The translations under genes were made by a program, and so were the position numbers. Below are positions 28,813 through 38,099 of a DNA stretch of 64,000 nucleotides, piece after piece (positions within the stretch are counted from its first letter, which is position 1; the number at the start of each line of letters is the position of its first letter). The notes below the pieces were generated by a model. The model saw nothing but the letters and a program-made list of their open reading frames with translations. It ran no database searches and was not told where the DNA came from. Source of the DNA: Candidatus Scalindua sp. (GTDB taxonomy: Bacteria; Planctomycetota; Brocadiia; Brocadiales; Scalinduaceae); assembly GCA_021776915.1 (NCBI GenBank), contig JAIQZU010000074.1, positions 40,268 to 104,267 of the forward strand, read 5' to 3'.

Positions 28813-29252
28813 GAATTCTCTGCATGACCCTGAATTCTCTGATTCGTCTCATTTGGATTACTATTTGGACGAATTTGTGTTTCGATTTAATCGTAGAACC
28901 TCCCGGTCGAGAGGAATGTTGTTTTATCGCCTTATCCAACAGGCGGTGAATATCGGACCCGTTAAAAGACAAAATATTCGTGGCGGTCAACATTAAGTCG
29001 CGCCTACATAATATAGTTGTAGTGGCAGTCAAGCGTATAACCCTATAAAATTATAAATCATTGTCAGTTAGTGTGATAGCGACGTAAACGATACTAAATC
29101 AGGCAGTAATGAAATATGTAAAAAATGCCTTGCCATCGTTCGGCAAGCGAGGGGTCACTGGTTCGAGTCCCGTATCGCCCATATTGTCAAACAAAGTTTT
29201 ATGATAGATGGCAGGACTTTCGGGTTGAACCTTTTTCCCGCTCCGTCTATCT
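28813..29252. other. intergenic accessory DNA with repeat and tRNA fragment
   Basis: Just outside the transposase element GACCCTGAATTCTCTG occurs twice in tandem. A minus-strand frame of 83 codons at 28781-29032 exists but has no ribosome site and overlaps the element end, so I do not call it. A tRNA-Val 3' fragment lies at 29143-29196. Confidence 0.5.
29143..29196 (+). repeat. 3' fragment of tRNA-Val plus flank, possible attachment-site remnant
   Basis: The sequence GAGGGGTCACTGGTTCGAG and then TCCCGTATCGCCCA copies the variable loop, T arm and acceptor strand of the two tRNA-Val genes with few changes. It continues with TATTGTCAAACAAAG as in their flanks. No 5' half is present, so it is not a tRNA. 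Such 3' ends are typical attachment duplications of tRNA-integrating elements. Confidence 0.7.
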
Positions 29253-29519
29253 TTATTTGGATTGATTCATTATGTCAATAATATTTGCATATTCTTCTCC
29301 TGCTTCCATCACCTTTTTCTTTAAAATTTTTTTGTCACTCTTCAGCTTACTTATTTCTTCTGCATCCAGTTGCAGGGCCTGGTAATACCCATTCATGTAC
29401 GCAACCATCAACTCCCTGCGTTTCGTTGGTGATAGTTGTGAGTATGTATAATTTACACACAAAGAAAAGAAAATTATTACCATGAAAGCAATGGAAATTA
29501 ACCATTTTTTTAAATGCAT
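29253..29519 (-). CDS. small exported or membrane-anchored helical protein (88 aa)
   Basis: Unrecognised. An N-terminal hydrophobic segment (KKWLISIAFMVIIFFSLCV) is a signal peptide or anchor. The rest is a helical, Lys/Glu-rich domain (EEISKLKSDKKILKKKVMEA) that would lie outside the inner membrane. GGAGGCTTAATAA before the ATG is a strong ribosome site. It lies 35 bp downstream of the HAMP-like gene on the same strand and is probably co-transcribed. Confidence 0.72.
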   Translation of the reverse strand: MHLKKWLISIAFMVIIFFSLCVNYTYSQLSPTKRRELMVAYMNGYYQALQLDAEEISKLKSDKKILKKKVMEAGEEYANIIDIMNQSK

Positions 29520-29554
29520 TTATTAAGCCTCCAAATCAAAACATGGCACGTTTT

Positions 29555-30151
29555 CTAATTTTTATTGCCTGAACTGCTCTCATTTGTCTTAAACGAAGAG
29601 ATAATTTCGTTTAAACGTTTTAAATATTTTTCCTGATTTCCATCTTCACCAAGTTTCCGGCAAATATACTGGAGTTCTTCAATCTGTAATCTCCATTGCT
29701 CCTTTACATTACTGATGTCTGAGAATAAATGCTTGAATTCATCTTTTCTTCTCAAACGACCAGATGGACAACTCAAATCTCCCCGCGCCATCTCTCCTAA
29801 AACCATTCGCATCCGGTAGACAGGCCCTGCCATTCTATGTGAAATAAGCAGGCTGTAAATAAAGGTAAATGTTATCGTACCAAAAAGACAAATTGACAGT
29901 ACCGGCCATAAAACATCAAAAAGAGTATACGTCCTTGTCGTCTCATTATTTCCGAAATTATCTGATGAATCAAAATGGACAGGCTGAACAATATTTACCT
30001 GCACATCTCCATATTTATAATAGACCAGAACCAGAAAAGAGAGAGAGCCGATAACAATAAAGGCTGCTACGATTGCAAATTTACTGATCAGTCCGTATTG
30101 AAAACTACTATCTACAATGTATTGCCGTCTTTTATATTTTCTCTGACTCAT
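29555..30151 (-). CDS. two-helix membrane protein with HAMP-like segment
   Basis: The 198-residue protein has a basic N-terminus (RKYKRRQYIVDSSFQYGLI), a first helix, a periplasmic stretch of about 35 residues, a second helix, and then a HAMP-like linker HRMAGPVYRMRMVLGEMARG. The remaining 80 residues are a helical cytoplasmic tail. No kinase, cyclase or methyl-accepting domain follows, so it may be a stand-alone signal relay or membrane organiser. GGGGAGAACGA before the ATG is a good ribosome site. The small exported protein follows it. The function is unknown. Confidence 0.7.
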   Translation of the reverse strand: MSQRKYKRRQYIVDSSFQYGLISKFAIVAAFIVIGSLSFLVLVYYKYGDVQVNIVQPVHFDSSDNFGNNETTRTYTLFDVLWPVLSICLFGTITFTFIYSLLISHRMAGPVYRMRMVLGEMARGDLSCPSGRLRRKDEFKHLFSDISNVKEQWRLQIEELQYICRKLGEDGNQEKYLKRLNEIISSFKTNESSSGNKN

Positions 30152-30604
30152 TCGTTCTCCCCTATCAAACTCTCAAAACATCTATGGCTGAAAGGAAAGT
30201 GCTGTTCCAGTCCAGACCCTTTAATCATTATTAAAATTATCTCGCATAATGAGAGAATAAAGTCAATTTTCTATAAAAAATATCGCAACTACAATACCAT
30301 TTATAGTTTTCCGTTGTATGTCTCTCTAAGACAATTACTTAAATCAACAATAAGTATCTAATGATCTTCAACGTTTACTTTAACTGTGTACTGTTATGAA
30401 CCAGCAATCCTGCCTTTAAGCCAGGATTGCCTCATTATAAATCAGGGAATGATGATAGTCAGCCTAAACTGGATAAAATATATGTTTTCCCGATTGTAAC
30501 ACAGCCTGTTAGTCTTTCAGTGTGGCAAGATTGAACCGGTTTGGTGGGATTAAGGGTTTGTTTAGCAAAATTACTAAGCAATTTGATCTTTGATCAATAT
30601 TGCC
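30152..30604. other. intergenic region (453 bp) with one hairpin
   Basis: No gene is supported. At 30404-30430 GCAATCCTG and CAGGATTGC form a 9-bp hairpin with a 9-nt loop, about 175 bases after the pckG stop; it could terminate pckG transcripts on the minus strand. Confidence 0.45.
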
Positions 30605-32413
30605 CTAAGTTGCTTCCAGGCGTCTTTCCAGGTCGTCTATCTCATCTTTAAGCCCTGCGGGCAGTCTGTCACCAAATTTTGCAAGGTGTTCCCTTATTAA
30701 TGGTATCTGCTTCTTCCACTCTTCTGGATCAACTTTTAAGAGTTCTTCTAAATCTTCAGTAGAAATATCCAGACCATCAATATCCAGGGCATCTTTTGTT
30801 GGAACCCAGCCAATGGGTGTTTTTTCAGCATTTCCTTCACCACAGACCCTCTCAATTATCCATTTCAAGACACGGCTGTTTTCACCAAAACCAGGCCAGA
30901 GAAACTTGCCGTTATTGTTCTTACGGAACCAGTTCACATAGAATATCTTAGGCAATTTGTCGGCGTCTGCTTTTGCACCGATGTCGAGCCAATGTTTAAA
31001 GTAATCTCCCATATGGTAGCCGCAGAAAGGCAGCATTGCAAATGGATCGTAACGTAATTCTCCAACTTTACCGGCAGCAGCAGCCGTCTTCTCTGAGGAA
31101 ACAATAGAACCCAGGAATGTTCCATGCTGCCAGTTGAATGATTGGTGTATCAGAGGTACAACGCTTGGGCGGCGCCCGCCAAACAGGAATGCCGATATAG
31201 GAACTCCCTTTGGATTTTCCCATGCAGGATCAATTACAGGATTTTGACTTGCAGGTGCTGTGAAACGTGCATTTGGATGGGCTGCCTTGGTACCTGAATC
31301 GGGTGTCCACTCATTACCTTTCCAGTCTGTTAATTTAGCAGGTGGTTCGTCCGTCATCGCTTCCCACCACACATCACCATCTTCCGTAAGGGCTACATTT
31401 GTAAAAATGCAGTTTTTCTCCATGGTAAGCATACAATTTGGATTAGTTTTCATGGAAGTTCCAGGCGCAACCCCAAAATAGCCGGCTTCAGGGTTTATCG
31501 CATACAAACGGCCATCATCTCCAAATTTCATCCAGGCAATATCATCACCTACACACTCTACCTTCCACCCGGGAATGGTTGGGACCAGCATTGCCAGATT
31601 GGTTTTACCGCACGCGCTGGGAAATGCTGCCGTAACATACTTCTTTTCACCATTAGGAGGCGTAATACCCAGAATAAGCATATGTTCGGCTAGCCACCCT
31701 TCTTCCCTTGCCATCGAAGAGGCAATACGCAGGGCAAAACACTTTTTCCCTAATAAGGCGTTTCCTCCGTAACCTGACCCATAGGACCATATAATTCTTT
31801 CTTCGGGAAAGTGAGTAATGTACTTGTTATCTGCATTACATGGCCAGGGAACGTCCTTTTGCCCTTCTTCCAACGGACTGCCAACAGAATGAAGACAGGG
31901 GATAAAATCGCCATCTTCACCCAAAACATCTAAAACAGTCTTTCCCATACGTGTCATAATTTTTAAATTATTTGCAACATAAGGAGAATCTGTTAATTCT
32001 ATACCAATGTGAGCAATATTTGAACCTAAAGGCCCCATACTGAAAGGAACAACATACATGATGCGCCCCTTCATAGAACCGGTATAAAGCCCGGTCATCT
32101 CAGCCTTCATCTCATCAGGGTCACACCAATTGTTGTTGGGGCCGGCATCTTCCTTGTTTTTTGTGCAGACAAAAGTTCTATCTTCTACACGGGCAACATC
32201 TGCAGGGTCAGATATTGCCCAATAACTATTTGGTCTTTTCTCTTCATTTAATCTTACATACGTACCGCTTTTGACCAGCATATCGGCCATTTCATCATAC
32301 TCTTCCCGGCTGCCATCACACCAGACAACCTGGTCAGGCTGACACATTCTTGCCACTTCATCAACCCAGGCCAGAAGTTTTTTATTTTTAGTCAGTGGAA
32401 TTGTGCTACCCAT
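30605..32413 (-). CDS. pckG: phosphoenolpyruvate carboxykinase (GTP)
   Basis: A full-length 602-residue GTP-type PEP carboxykinase. The kinase P-loop [15 protein letters not shown] contains the reactive Cys, and further family marks are [29 protein letters not shown] and the guanine-site region near [16 protein letters not shown]. It interconverts oxaloacetate and PEP in the cytoplasm, linking C4 acids with gluconeogenesis. AGGAGATTCT precedes the ATG. It is monocistronic here. Confidence 0.98.
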   Translation of the reverse strand: MGSTIPLTKNKKLLAWVDEVARMCQPDQVVWCDGSREEYDEMADMLVKSGTYVRLNEEKRPNSYWAISDPADVARVEDRTFVCTKNKEDAGPNNNWCDPDEMKAEMTGLYTGSMKGRIMYVVPFSMGPLGSNIAHIGIELTDSPYVANNLKIMTRMGKTVLDVLGEDGDFIPCLHSVGSPLEEGQKDVPWPCNADNKYITHFPEERIIWSYGSGYGGNALLGKKCFALRIASSMAREEGWLAEHMLILGITPPNGEKKYVTAAFPSACGKTNLAMLVPTIPGWKVECVGDDIAWMKFGDDGRLYAINPEAGYFGVAPGTSMKTNPNCMLTMEKNCIFTNVALTEDGDVWWEAMTDEPPAKLTDWKGNEWTPDSGTKAAHPNARFTAPASQNPVIDPAWENPKGVPISAFLFGGRRPSVVPLIHQSFNWQHGTFLGSIVSSEKTAAAAGKVGELRYDPFAMLPFCGYHMGDYFKHWLDIGAKADADKLPKIFYVNWFRKNNNGKFLWPGFGENSRVLKWIIERVCGEGNAEKTPIGWVPTKDALDIDGLDISTEDLEELLKVDPEEWKKQIPLIREHLAKFGDRLPAGLKDEIDDLERRLEAT

Positions 32414-32625
32414 AGAATCTCCTGTTAATTCTAAAATTTAGTATATATGGTAAGAAATGTTTTTTATATAAAAAGTTATTTTAAAACAAAATACTATAAA
32501 ATTCCAACCATTTTTCCAGCTTCACCAAAACTCAAATTCTATTTTTCCCTGATAAACATACATTTTCCAGATGAAAAATACGCTGATTAATATATAATTA
32601 TTATTCTCAAGAAATCTATTCAAAT

Positions 32626-32753
32626 CTAAATTGAGCGATTTCGTAGCCGCAACCTTAAGGTTGCGTAACTTACACAAACCCATCAGGTGATGTAAAACGC
32701 AGGCTAAAGCCAGCGGCTACAACGGCATGTAAAATAAAATCGCTCAATTCAGG
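32626..32753. mobile_element. MITE-like element, copy 1 (about 128 bp)
   Basis: The ends TCTAAATTGAGCGATTT and AAATCGCTCAATTCAGG are inverted repeats. Inside, GTAGCCGC pairs with GCGGCTAC, and CGCAACC-TTAA-GGTTGCG forms a hairpin, so nearly the whole element can fold. A left end recurs at 39139-39159 and a full relative lies at 54113-54246. It carries no gene and ends 20 bp before the next start codon. Confidence 0.7.
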
Positions 32754-32773
32754 TCAAATTATTCCTGATTAAG

Positions 32774-33364
32774 ATGTCTAAGATGAAAAAGTTATGTGTA
32801 TATTGCGGATCAAGCGCAGGTGGCCAGCCTGATTACGCACTAGCCGCCAGACAACTGGCACGTGCCATGGTGAGACAAAACATTGATCTGGTCTATGGTG
32901 GAGCGAGCGTAGGTATAATGGGTGAAATTGCTGACAATGTCCTTGAAGAGGGCGGAAATGTAATCGGTATAATTCCAAAAGATCTCTTTGTAAAAGAAGT
33001 TGCTCACACAGGACTTACAGAATTACGGGAAGTTGCTTCAATGCACGAACGGAAATTATTGATGGCTGAATTATCTGATGGCTTTATCGCTTTGCCGGGA
33101 GGCTTTGGTACGATTGAAGAAATACTTGAAATTATAACATGGTCACAGTTGGGGATACACCAGAAGCCATGTGGTCTGCTGAACGTATGCCACTATTACG
33201 ACAAGCTGATTAACTTTCTTGATCATGCTGTTTCTGAACATTTCATAAAGAAAATTCATCGCTCCATCGTGCTTGTAGAGGAATGTCCGGAAATATTGCT
33301 GGAGAAGTTCGAGGCATACAACACACCTGAAGCGGTGAAATGGCTCGGTCGAAACAGTATTTAA
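32774..33364 (+). CDS. LOG family protein (nucleoside-5'-monophosphate phosphoribohydrolase type)
   Basis: The 196-residue product has a Rossmann-like lysine decarboxylase-type fold. It carries VYCGSSAGGQPDY, YGGASVGIMGEIAD and the signature LPGGFGTIEEILEIITWSQLG, with MHERK upstream supplying the catalytic Arg and Glu context. Family members split nucleoside monophosphates to base and ribose 5-phosphate, as in cytokinin activation in plants; bacterial roles are often housekeeping. The start could be ATG 32774 or 32783; neither has a clear ribosome site. A MITE-like element lies just upstream. Confidence 0.9.
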   Translation: MSKMKKLCVYCGSSAGGQPDYALAARQLARAMVRQNIDLVYGGASVGIMGEIADNVLEEGGNVIGIIPKDLFVKEVAHTGLTELREVASMHERKLLMAELSDGFIALPGGFGTIEEILEIITWSQLGIHQKPCGLLNVCHYYDKLINFLDHAVSEHFIKKIHRSIVLVEECPEILLEKFEAYNTPEAVKWLGRNSI

Positions 33365-33401
33365 ATAGATAGAACAGGTATTTGTTTGAAAAATCACAAA
33401 T

Positions 33402-33806
33402 ATGAAGATATCCATACTTATATTTCTCATGTTAGTTGTTTCGATTATTGTGATATTAAAATTGGTTACTTCGCCAGAACCCATAGCATATACTGATATT
33501 TCCGCATTAAATTCGGAAGAATACAATACGGGAAAGCAGATATATCAGGATAATAACGAAATATCTTATAGGCAGGGCAATAAACCGGAGATTAATAATC
33601 TAAAACTAATGGCTTTTGCAAGGGCATTCGTAGAAGTCCAATCATACATGGACAAAGCCGGCAGCAAGGTCAATTATAGGGAAACGAGTAAGATTGTACA
33701 AGGCAACGGCTTAAGTGTAGAAGATTATACAATGATAGCAACACTGATAAATGAGAACTCCGATTATCGAAAGAAGTTTCAAAAATTGATAAATGAGGCA
33801 AAGTAG
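33402..33806 (+). CDS. exported DUF4168-like protein
   Basis: A 134-residue protein with an N-terminal hydrophobic anchor or signal (ILIFLMLVVSIIVILKLV) then a helical domain. The pattern LKLMAFARAFVEVQSYMDK, GLSVEDYTMIATLIN and a closing RKKFQKLI resembles the DUF4168 family, exported helical proteins of unknown role. It starts 38 bp after the LOG gene. The family assignment is by pattern only and moderate. Confidence 0.65.
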   Translation: MKISILIFLMLVVSIIVILKLVTSPEPIAYTDISALNSEEYNTGKQIYQDNNEISYRQGNKPEINNLKLMAFARAFVEVQSYMDKAGSKVNYRETSKIVQGNGLSVEDYTMIATLINENSDYRKKFQKLINEAK

Positions 33807-33807
33807 A

Positions 33808-33825
33808 GGCGAACGGCCGTTCGCC
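33808..33825. repeat. 18-bp perfect palindrome (REP-like) at gene end
   Basis: GGCGAACG and CGTTCGCC are complementary around GC, right after the stop of the preceding gene, followed by CCCTACC. It may act as a terminator and belongs to a common intergenic palindrome type. Confidence 0.5.
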
Positions 33826-33864
33826 CCTACCTTTCATCGCAATTTTCTTTAAAGAGACCGAAAT

Positions 33865-34383
33865 ATGAGTTATATAAAATATCTGTTCATAGTAATTATA
33901 GTTATTTTATCAGTAAACAAAACAAGTTTTGCTCTGGGCAGGATTGTAGATTATTTTCTAAACAACCAGAATGCGTGGAATACTACAAAGCGGATTACTG
34001 ATATTACACCGGCTACGATTGTAGTTGAAGATGGGCTTGAGGGATTGGAGTTTGAGCTTACGGACTTGACAAGCGGGGATGAAGTGGCATTGGTTTTTCT
34101 GGAAACCAAAAAGGTAGAGAAAATGAAACGTGAGGGGTTTTGTAATCTAAAGGGCAAACTAATACGGGGCAAAAACAGGATTGTGTCTGTTATCACAAGG
34201 AATCACGGTAACCGTAAAAAATTTCACTATAAATTCACACTTCAGAAAAATGTCAGTAATGCACCTGTCATAATATATAATGATGGCGATGCTGTTCTTG
34301 AATGTGAGTACGATGGTACGCTACCTGTTGAAGACGATTCAAACCTATCAGGGATTAACCTTCTTGAAATTGATGTACGTTAG
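33865..34383 (+). CDS. exported protein of unknown function (172 aa)
   Basis: Unrecognised. A signal peptide (YIKYLFIVIIVILSVNKTSFA) with likely cleavage after Ala leads a mature domain of about 145 residues. This is rich in beta-type segments (ATIVVEDGLEGLEFELTDL; KLIRGKNRIVSVITRNHG) and has two Cys. No known motif is visible. It lies between the DUF4168-like gene and the hemerythrin gene, all on the plus strand but with gaps of 58 and 101 bp. Confidence 0.65.
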   Translation: MSYIKYLFIVIIVILSVNKTSFALGRIVDYFLNNQNAWNTTKRITDITPATIVVEDGLEGLEFELTDLTSGDEVALVFLETKKVEKMKREGFCNLKGKLIRGKNRIVSVITRNHGNRKKFHYKFTLQKNVSNAPVIIYNDGDAVLECEYDGTLPVEDDSNLSGINLLEIDVR

Positions 34384-34484
34384 TTGTTTAATCAGACGCA
34401 ACTACAGAAAGTACATAAGTATATAGAGTTCCAGATTCGCGTAACAAACATAATGGATAACCTTGAATTCATTAATACAAAATA

Positions 34485-34886
34485 ATGATTGAATGGTCAA
34501 ACAAATACAGTGTAGGTGTATCAGTAATTGACGAGGAGCATAAGGGTTTCATTGATATCATCAATAAGGTTATTACTGCCAGGCAGCGTAACTACAGCCA
34601 GGGAGAAGTAGAGGAAGTTTTAAGTGAGTTGGTTAAATTTGCAAGGGAACATTTTAAGACTGAAGAGGATTACATGTCAAAGTTTCAATACCCTGATTAT
34701 CTGTTACATTATAATGAACACCTGAACTTCTCTCTCCATATGATTATTTATAATAATCAAGTAATTAACGGTGAATATAAGATTATGGATGAATTGTATA
34801 GTTATTTACAGGAGTGGCTTATTCACCACATACAGAAAACGGATAAAAAATATACTAAATGTTTCAATAAAAATGGCCTTAGATAA
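34485..34886 (+). CDS. bacteriohemerythrin
   Basis: A single-domain hemerythrin of 133 residues. The di-iron ligands are in place: WSNKYSVGVSVIDEEHKGF (first His), EHFKTEE, HYNEHLNF and HHIQKTDKKY. It binds O2 reversibly through a non-heme di-iron site. In an anaerobe it would be an O2 scavenger or carrier, which fits the respiratory setting but is an inference. It appears monocistronic. Confidence 0.95.
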   Translation: MIEWSNKYSVGVSVIDEEHKGFIDIINKVITARQRNYSQGEVEEVLSELVKFAREHFKTEEDYMSKFQYPDYLLHYNEHLNFSLHMIIYNNQVINGEYKIMDELYSYLQEWLIHHIQKTDKKYTKCFNKNGLR

Positions 34887-34950
34887 CTATTAGAGATAAA
34901 TTACCGTCTGCAAAGATAGTTTTTCGAAAGTCATACCAGACAGTATTTGG

Positions 34951-35064
34951 TCAAGCCATTTTTTCATCTTGCGTCTTTCGCATTATTTTACTATCATCTA
35001 TAAGCGTTTCCAGCAACAAAACCATACTCGCAACACCTATAACAGAAACAGTCGTAACAGACAT
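34951..35064 (-). CDS. very small membrane protein (37 aa)
   Basis: GGAGG lies 7 bases before the ATG at 35064, an ideal ribosome site. The product begins with a hydrophobic helix (TTVSVIGVASMVLLLETLI) followed by a charged tail (DDSKIMRKTQDEKMA). It reads like a bona fide single-pass small protein. It is not related to any family I recognise. It lies antisense between the hemerythrin and radical SAM genes. Confidence 0.55.
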   Translation of the reverse strand: MSVTTVSVIGVASMVLLLETLIDDSKIMRKTQDEKMA

Positions 35065-35113
35065 TCGGAAACCTCCACTTATATACAATATTTTTTAGTA
35101 AGATTTTAATACT

Positions 35114-36334
35114 ATGGGCACTATATCAAATATCATTAAGATGTCACGAAGTAGCTCATTTTCAGACATAAGAATGATGAAGTGGGTTACGAGGCTGCTC
35201 TCTTTTCAAATAGACGGCAGGCTTAATAATGGCTTCAGTTTCCCACCCTATCTTATACATATTACTCCGACTAACCTATGCAACCTGCGCTGTAAAATGT
35301 GCGGGCAATGGGGCGAAACAGGTAACTATAATAATAAAGATACCAGCCTTTTAAGAGAGACCATAAATATTGAGGAATTTGAGAAACTTATTGATGATGT
35401 TGCAGAATTTTCACCAACAATCTTTCTGACAGGCGGTGAACCATTTTATTACAAAGATATCGTCAGGTTGATAAAATATATAAAACAGAAAAACCTGATA
35501 TGCTGGGTAATCACAAACGGCACTCTCCTTGAAAATTATGCGGATGACATTGTCAAGCTTGGAGTGGATGTATTATACGTCTCCATCGATGGGCCTGAAC
35601 ATGCTCACAATGAGATCAGGGGCATCCACAACGGCTACCAGAGAATTTCCGCTGGAATTAAGAAGATAATTACTGCAAAGGAGAAATTAAATACACAAAG
35701 ACCTCTATTGTGCCAGGTATTCACTATAACTGATCATTCATCTCCATACCTGAAAAATATTACTGAAACAACTGAAGAACTTGGCTTTGAAATGCTGCTC
35801 ATTAAACATCCGTATTTTAATAATACAAAAACAGGCAAAGATTACGAAACTATGATGAAGAGTGTATTCCAATGTCATGCGCCTTCATGGCAGGGATGGA
35901 CCAATGACGAGACAAAAATAGACACTCGTGCCCTGCAGATGGATGTTTTACGTTTACTCACAAAGAAACATAAATTCAAACTTGCATTCTTTCCTGCTAT
36001 TAAAGTCTCAGACATACCACAATATTATTCTACCACACAGGATATCTTCTATAATGGAAGCAAATCAAAAAAGAAGGTAAAACGCTGCATTGCACCCTGG
36101 ACGCAAACAATGATATATCCTAATGGCGAAATGGTGTTTTGCAATGACAACCCTGACTACATTTTAGGAAACATAAAATCTGAAAACTTCTCTGAGATAT
36201 GGAATAACAGCAAATCCAGAAAGTTTAGAAAGTTTATCAAAAGCAATGTTCTGCCAATTTGCTCAAGATGCTGCGGATTATATTACCACCCCTTCTACCG
36301 CTCTAGCTCAAGTTTAAAGGCATTGACAAAATAA
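35114..36334 (+). CDS. radical SAM/SPASM-type protein
   Basis: The 406-residue enzyme has the radical SAM cluster motif CNLRCKMCGQW (CxxxCxxC) near residue 55, the glycine-rich FLTGGEPFYYKDI, and a Cys-rich C-terminal part. That part, RCIAPWTQTMIYPNGEMVFC, GNIKSENFSEIW and CSRCCGL, resembles a SPASM or twitch domain for auxiliary Fe-S clusters. Reaction and substrate are unknown; family members modify peptides or cofactors. It is distinct from the nirJ-like trio at 50.5-54.1 kb. It stands alone on the plus strand. Confidence 0.85.
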   Translation: MGTISNIIKMSRSSSFSDIRMMKWVTRLLSFQIDGRLNNGFSFPPYLIHITPTNLCNLRCKMCGQWGETGNYNNKDTSLLRETINIEEFEKLIDDVAEFSPTIFLTGGEPFYYKDIVRLIKYIKQKNLICWVITNGTLLENYADDIVKLGVDVLYVSIDGPEHAHNEIRGIHNGYQRISAGIKKIITAKEKLNTQRPLLCQVFTITDHSSPYLKNITETTEELGFEMLLIKHPYFNNTKTGKDYETMMKSVFQCHAPSWQGWTNDETKIDTRALQMDVLRLLTKKHKFKLAFFPAIKVSDIPQYYSTTQDIFYNGSKSKKKVKRCIAPWTQTMIYPNGEMVFCNDNPDYILGNIKSENFSEIWNNSKSRKFRKFIKSNVLPICSRCCGLYYHPFYRSSSSLKALTK

Positions 36335-36347
36335 CTCGCATGATCAA

Positions 36348-36395
36348 CCTCTATTTCGAGAGGATTCCAGTATTGGAATCCTCTCGAAATAGAGG
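36348..36395. repeat. 22-bp inverted repeat of the CTCTxTTTCGAGAGG family
   Basis: The arms CCTCTATTTCGAGAGGATTC (plus CA) and their exact reverse complement flank a 4-nt loop. The same design, with one paired base change and longer arms, occurs at 50289-50346; half copies occur at about 9415 and 42149. Sequence after it (to about 36560) contains GGCTTGCCGCCTGAGCC-type repeat DNA and no gene. Confidence 0.8.
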
Positions 36396-36669
36396 CCTGT
36401 CGTCAGGCCAGTTCGAACGCCCGCCTGCAAATATGTCCGGCAGACTACGATTGCCAAGCGAAGGCACTGGAACGATTCCAATTGTCACAGATGGTTCAGG
36501 CTTGCCGCCTGAGCCAATACTATAGTGCGGCATGGCCATTTGCCTGAATACAGGCAACATAATCTGGAATGACTAATATTGAGAAAAAATAAAATTTTAA
36601 ACGGCTTTAATCGCTCCGGTTTCTTAGCTTTAGACACTTTACACTTTAGTTCACTTTAGACACTTCCTT

Positions 36670-38025
36670 ATGAAATGGTATAAAATATTTACGCCTGAAT
36701 TAAAAGAACTTATAGACAGTAAAAATCTAAAAGGGCTAAGCCTTATCTTAAGAGAGCTCCACCCTGCAGATATTGCGGACATAATACGAGAACTTGAACC
36801 CACGGAAAGGGTAATAACACTCCGTGTACTGAATAAAACAACGATTGCAGAAGTATTCTCCCTTCTTGACCCGGACGAGGAAGAAGAGATGCTCGGATAC
36901 TTTACCGAACGCAGGGCAAAGGCAATCCTGCAGGAAATGAGCCCTGATGACAGGACACAACTCCTTGATGAACTCCCCGCTTCAGTAGTAAAAAGACTAC
37001 TTAATCTATTTCCTGTTGAGGAGAGAGAGGAGGCAAATATACTACTGAACTATCCGCCCGATTCAGCAGGGAGGGTAATGACAACAGAATATGTAGATCT
37101 GAAAACTGAAATTACCGTCTCAGAGGCATTAGAGCATATAAGAAAGACTGGTCCGGATAGAGAAACAATCTATACATGCTACGCAATTAACGAGAAGAGA
37201 GTGCTGTGTGGAGTAGTTTCGCTTAGAGATATTATTTTAGCTGAACCTGACCAGAAAATCAGCCAGATAATGAACGAGAACGTATATAAGGTAAATACAA
37301 CTGATGACCAGGAAGAGGCTGCCAAAGCTATCCAGAAATACGATTTCCTCTCTTTACCAGTTGTGGATAGTGAAAATCGCCTGGTCGGCATTATTACGGT
37401 TGATGACATTCTCGATATAGTAGAAGAAGAAGCTACGGAAGATTTCCACAAAATGGCTGCGATTCAATTACCGGAAGAAAGATATTTTCGTGCAGGATAC
37501 TTTAAACAATTGTCCGGAAGAGTAGTCTGGTTATTTGTCCTGGTTCTGGCGGCCACTATCTCAGGCAAGGTTCTACAAAAATATTCATTGGCTCTCAGTT
37601 CGATAATCGCACTCGCATATTTTATACCCATGCTGATGGGAGCCGGGGGTAATATAGGTTCGCAATCATCCACACTCGTAATAAGAGCGCTGGCAACGGG
37701 AGAGTTGGCATTAAAGCAGTGGTGGCAAGTGCTCGTAAGAGAAGCCGTAGCTGGTGTCGTCATAGGCGCCGCCCTTGGAACCACGGCATTTTTTATAGCA
37801 ATATTTTTGCTCCAGAATACAATGCTGGGAATTACTGTAGGTATCTCTGTAGCAACCGTAGTTACAGTGGGAAACCTTGCCGGGGCGGCTACGCCACTTA
37901 TATTCAGCTATTTCAGGCTTGATCCAGCCATCGTGTCAGCCCCTCTCATCACCACCATAATTGACGTAACAGGAATCATTATTTACTTTGAGATTGCAAG
38001 AAGAATACTTAGCGTACCCGGCTGA
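36670..38025 (+). CDS. mgtE: magnesium transporter MgtE
   Basis: The 451-residue protein has the full MgtE layout: N-terminal helical domain (about 1-130, with LLDELPASVVKRLLNLFP), a pair of CBS domains (about 135-255; AGRVMTTEYVDLKTE, and LPVVDSENRLVGIITVDD), and five C-terminal transmembrane helices. The pore region includes GAGGNIGSQSSTLVIRALA. By family the cytosolic domains sense Mg2+ and gate the channel. No usual ribosome site is visible before the ATG. Upstream are degenerate CACTTTAG repeats. Confidence 0.96.
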   Translation: MKWYKIFTPELKELIDSKNLKGLSLILRELHPADIADIIRELEPTERVITLRVLNKTTIAEVFSLLDPDEEEEMLGYFTERRAKAILQEMSPDDRTQLLDELPASVVKRLLNLFPVEEREEANILLNYPPDSAGRVMTTEYVDLKTEITVSEALEHIRKTGPDRETIYTCYAINEKRVLCGVVSLRDIILAEPDQKISQIMNENVYKVNTTDDQEEAAKAIQKYDFLSLPVVDSENRLVGIITVDDILDIVEEEATEDFHKMAAIQLPEERYFRAGYFKQLSGRVVWLFVLVLAATISGKVLQKYSLALSSIIALAYFIPMLMGAGGNIGSQSSTLVIRALATGELALKQWWQVLVREAVAGVVIGAALGTTAFFIAIFLLQNTMLGITVGISVATVVTVGNLAGAATPLIFSYFRLDPAIVSAPLITTIIDVTGIIIYFEIARRILSVPG

Positions 38026-38051
38026 ATGATGGCCTGTTAAAGGATATTGTC

Positions 38052-38072
38052 ACCCTGAACTTGTTTCAGGGT
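38052..38072. terminator. hairpin after mgtE
   Basis: ACCCTGA and TCAGGGT pair around a 7-nt loop 26 bases after the mgtE stop. No T-run follows. It is a common intergenic palindrome and may terminate or stabilise the transcript. Confidence 0.4.
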
Positions 38073-38099
38073 CAAGAACTTATTAAGAATATTTAAACC

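Noticed and set aside
28781..29032. 83-codon minus-strand frame right of the RAYT element
   Set aside because: It lacks a ribosome site, overlaps the element end and contains the tandem GAATTCTCTG repeat.
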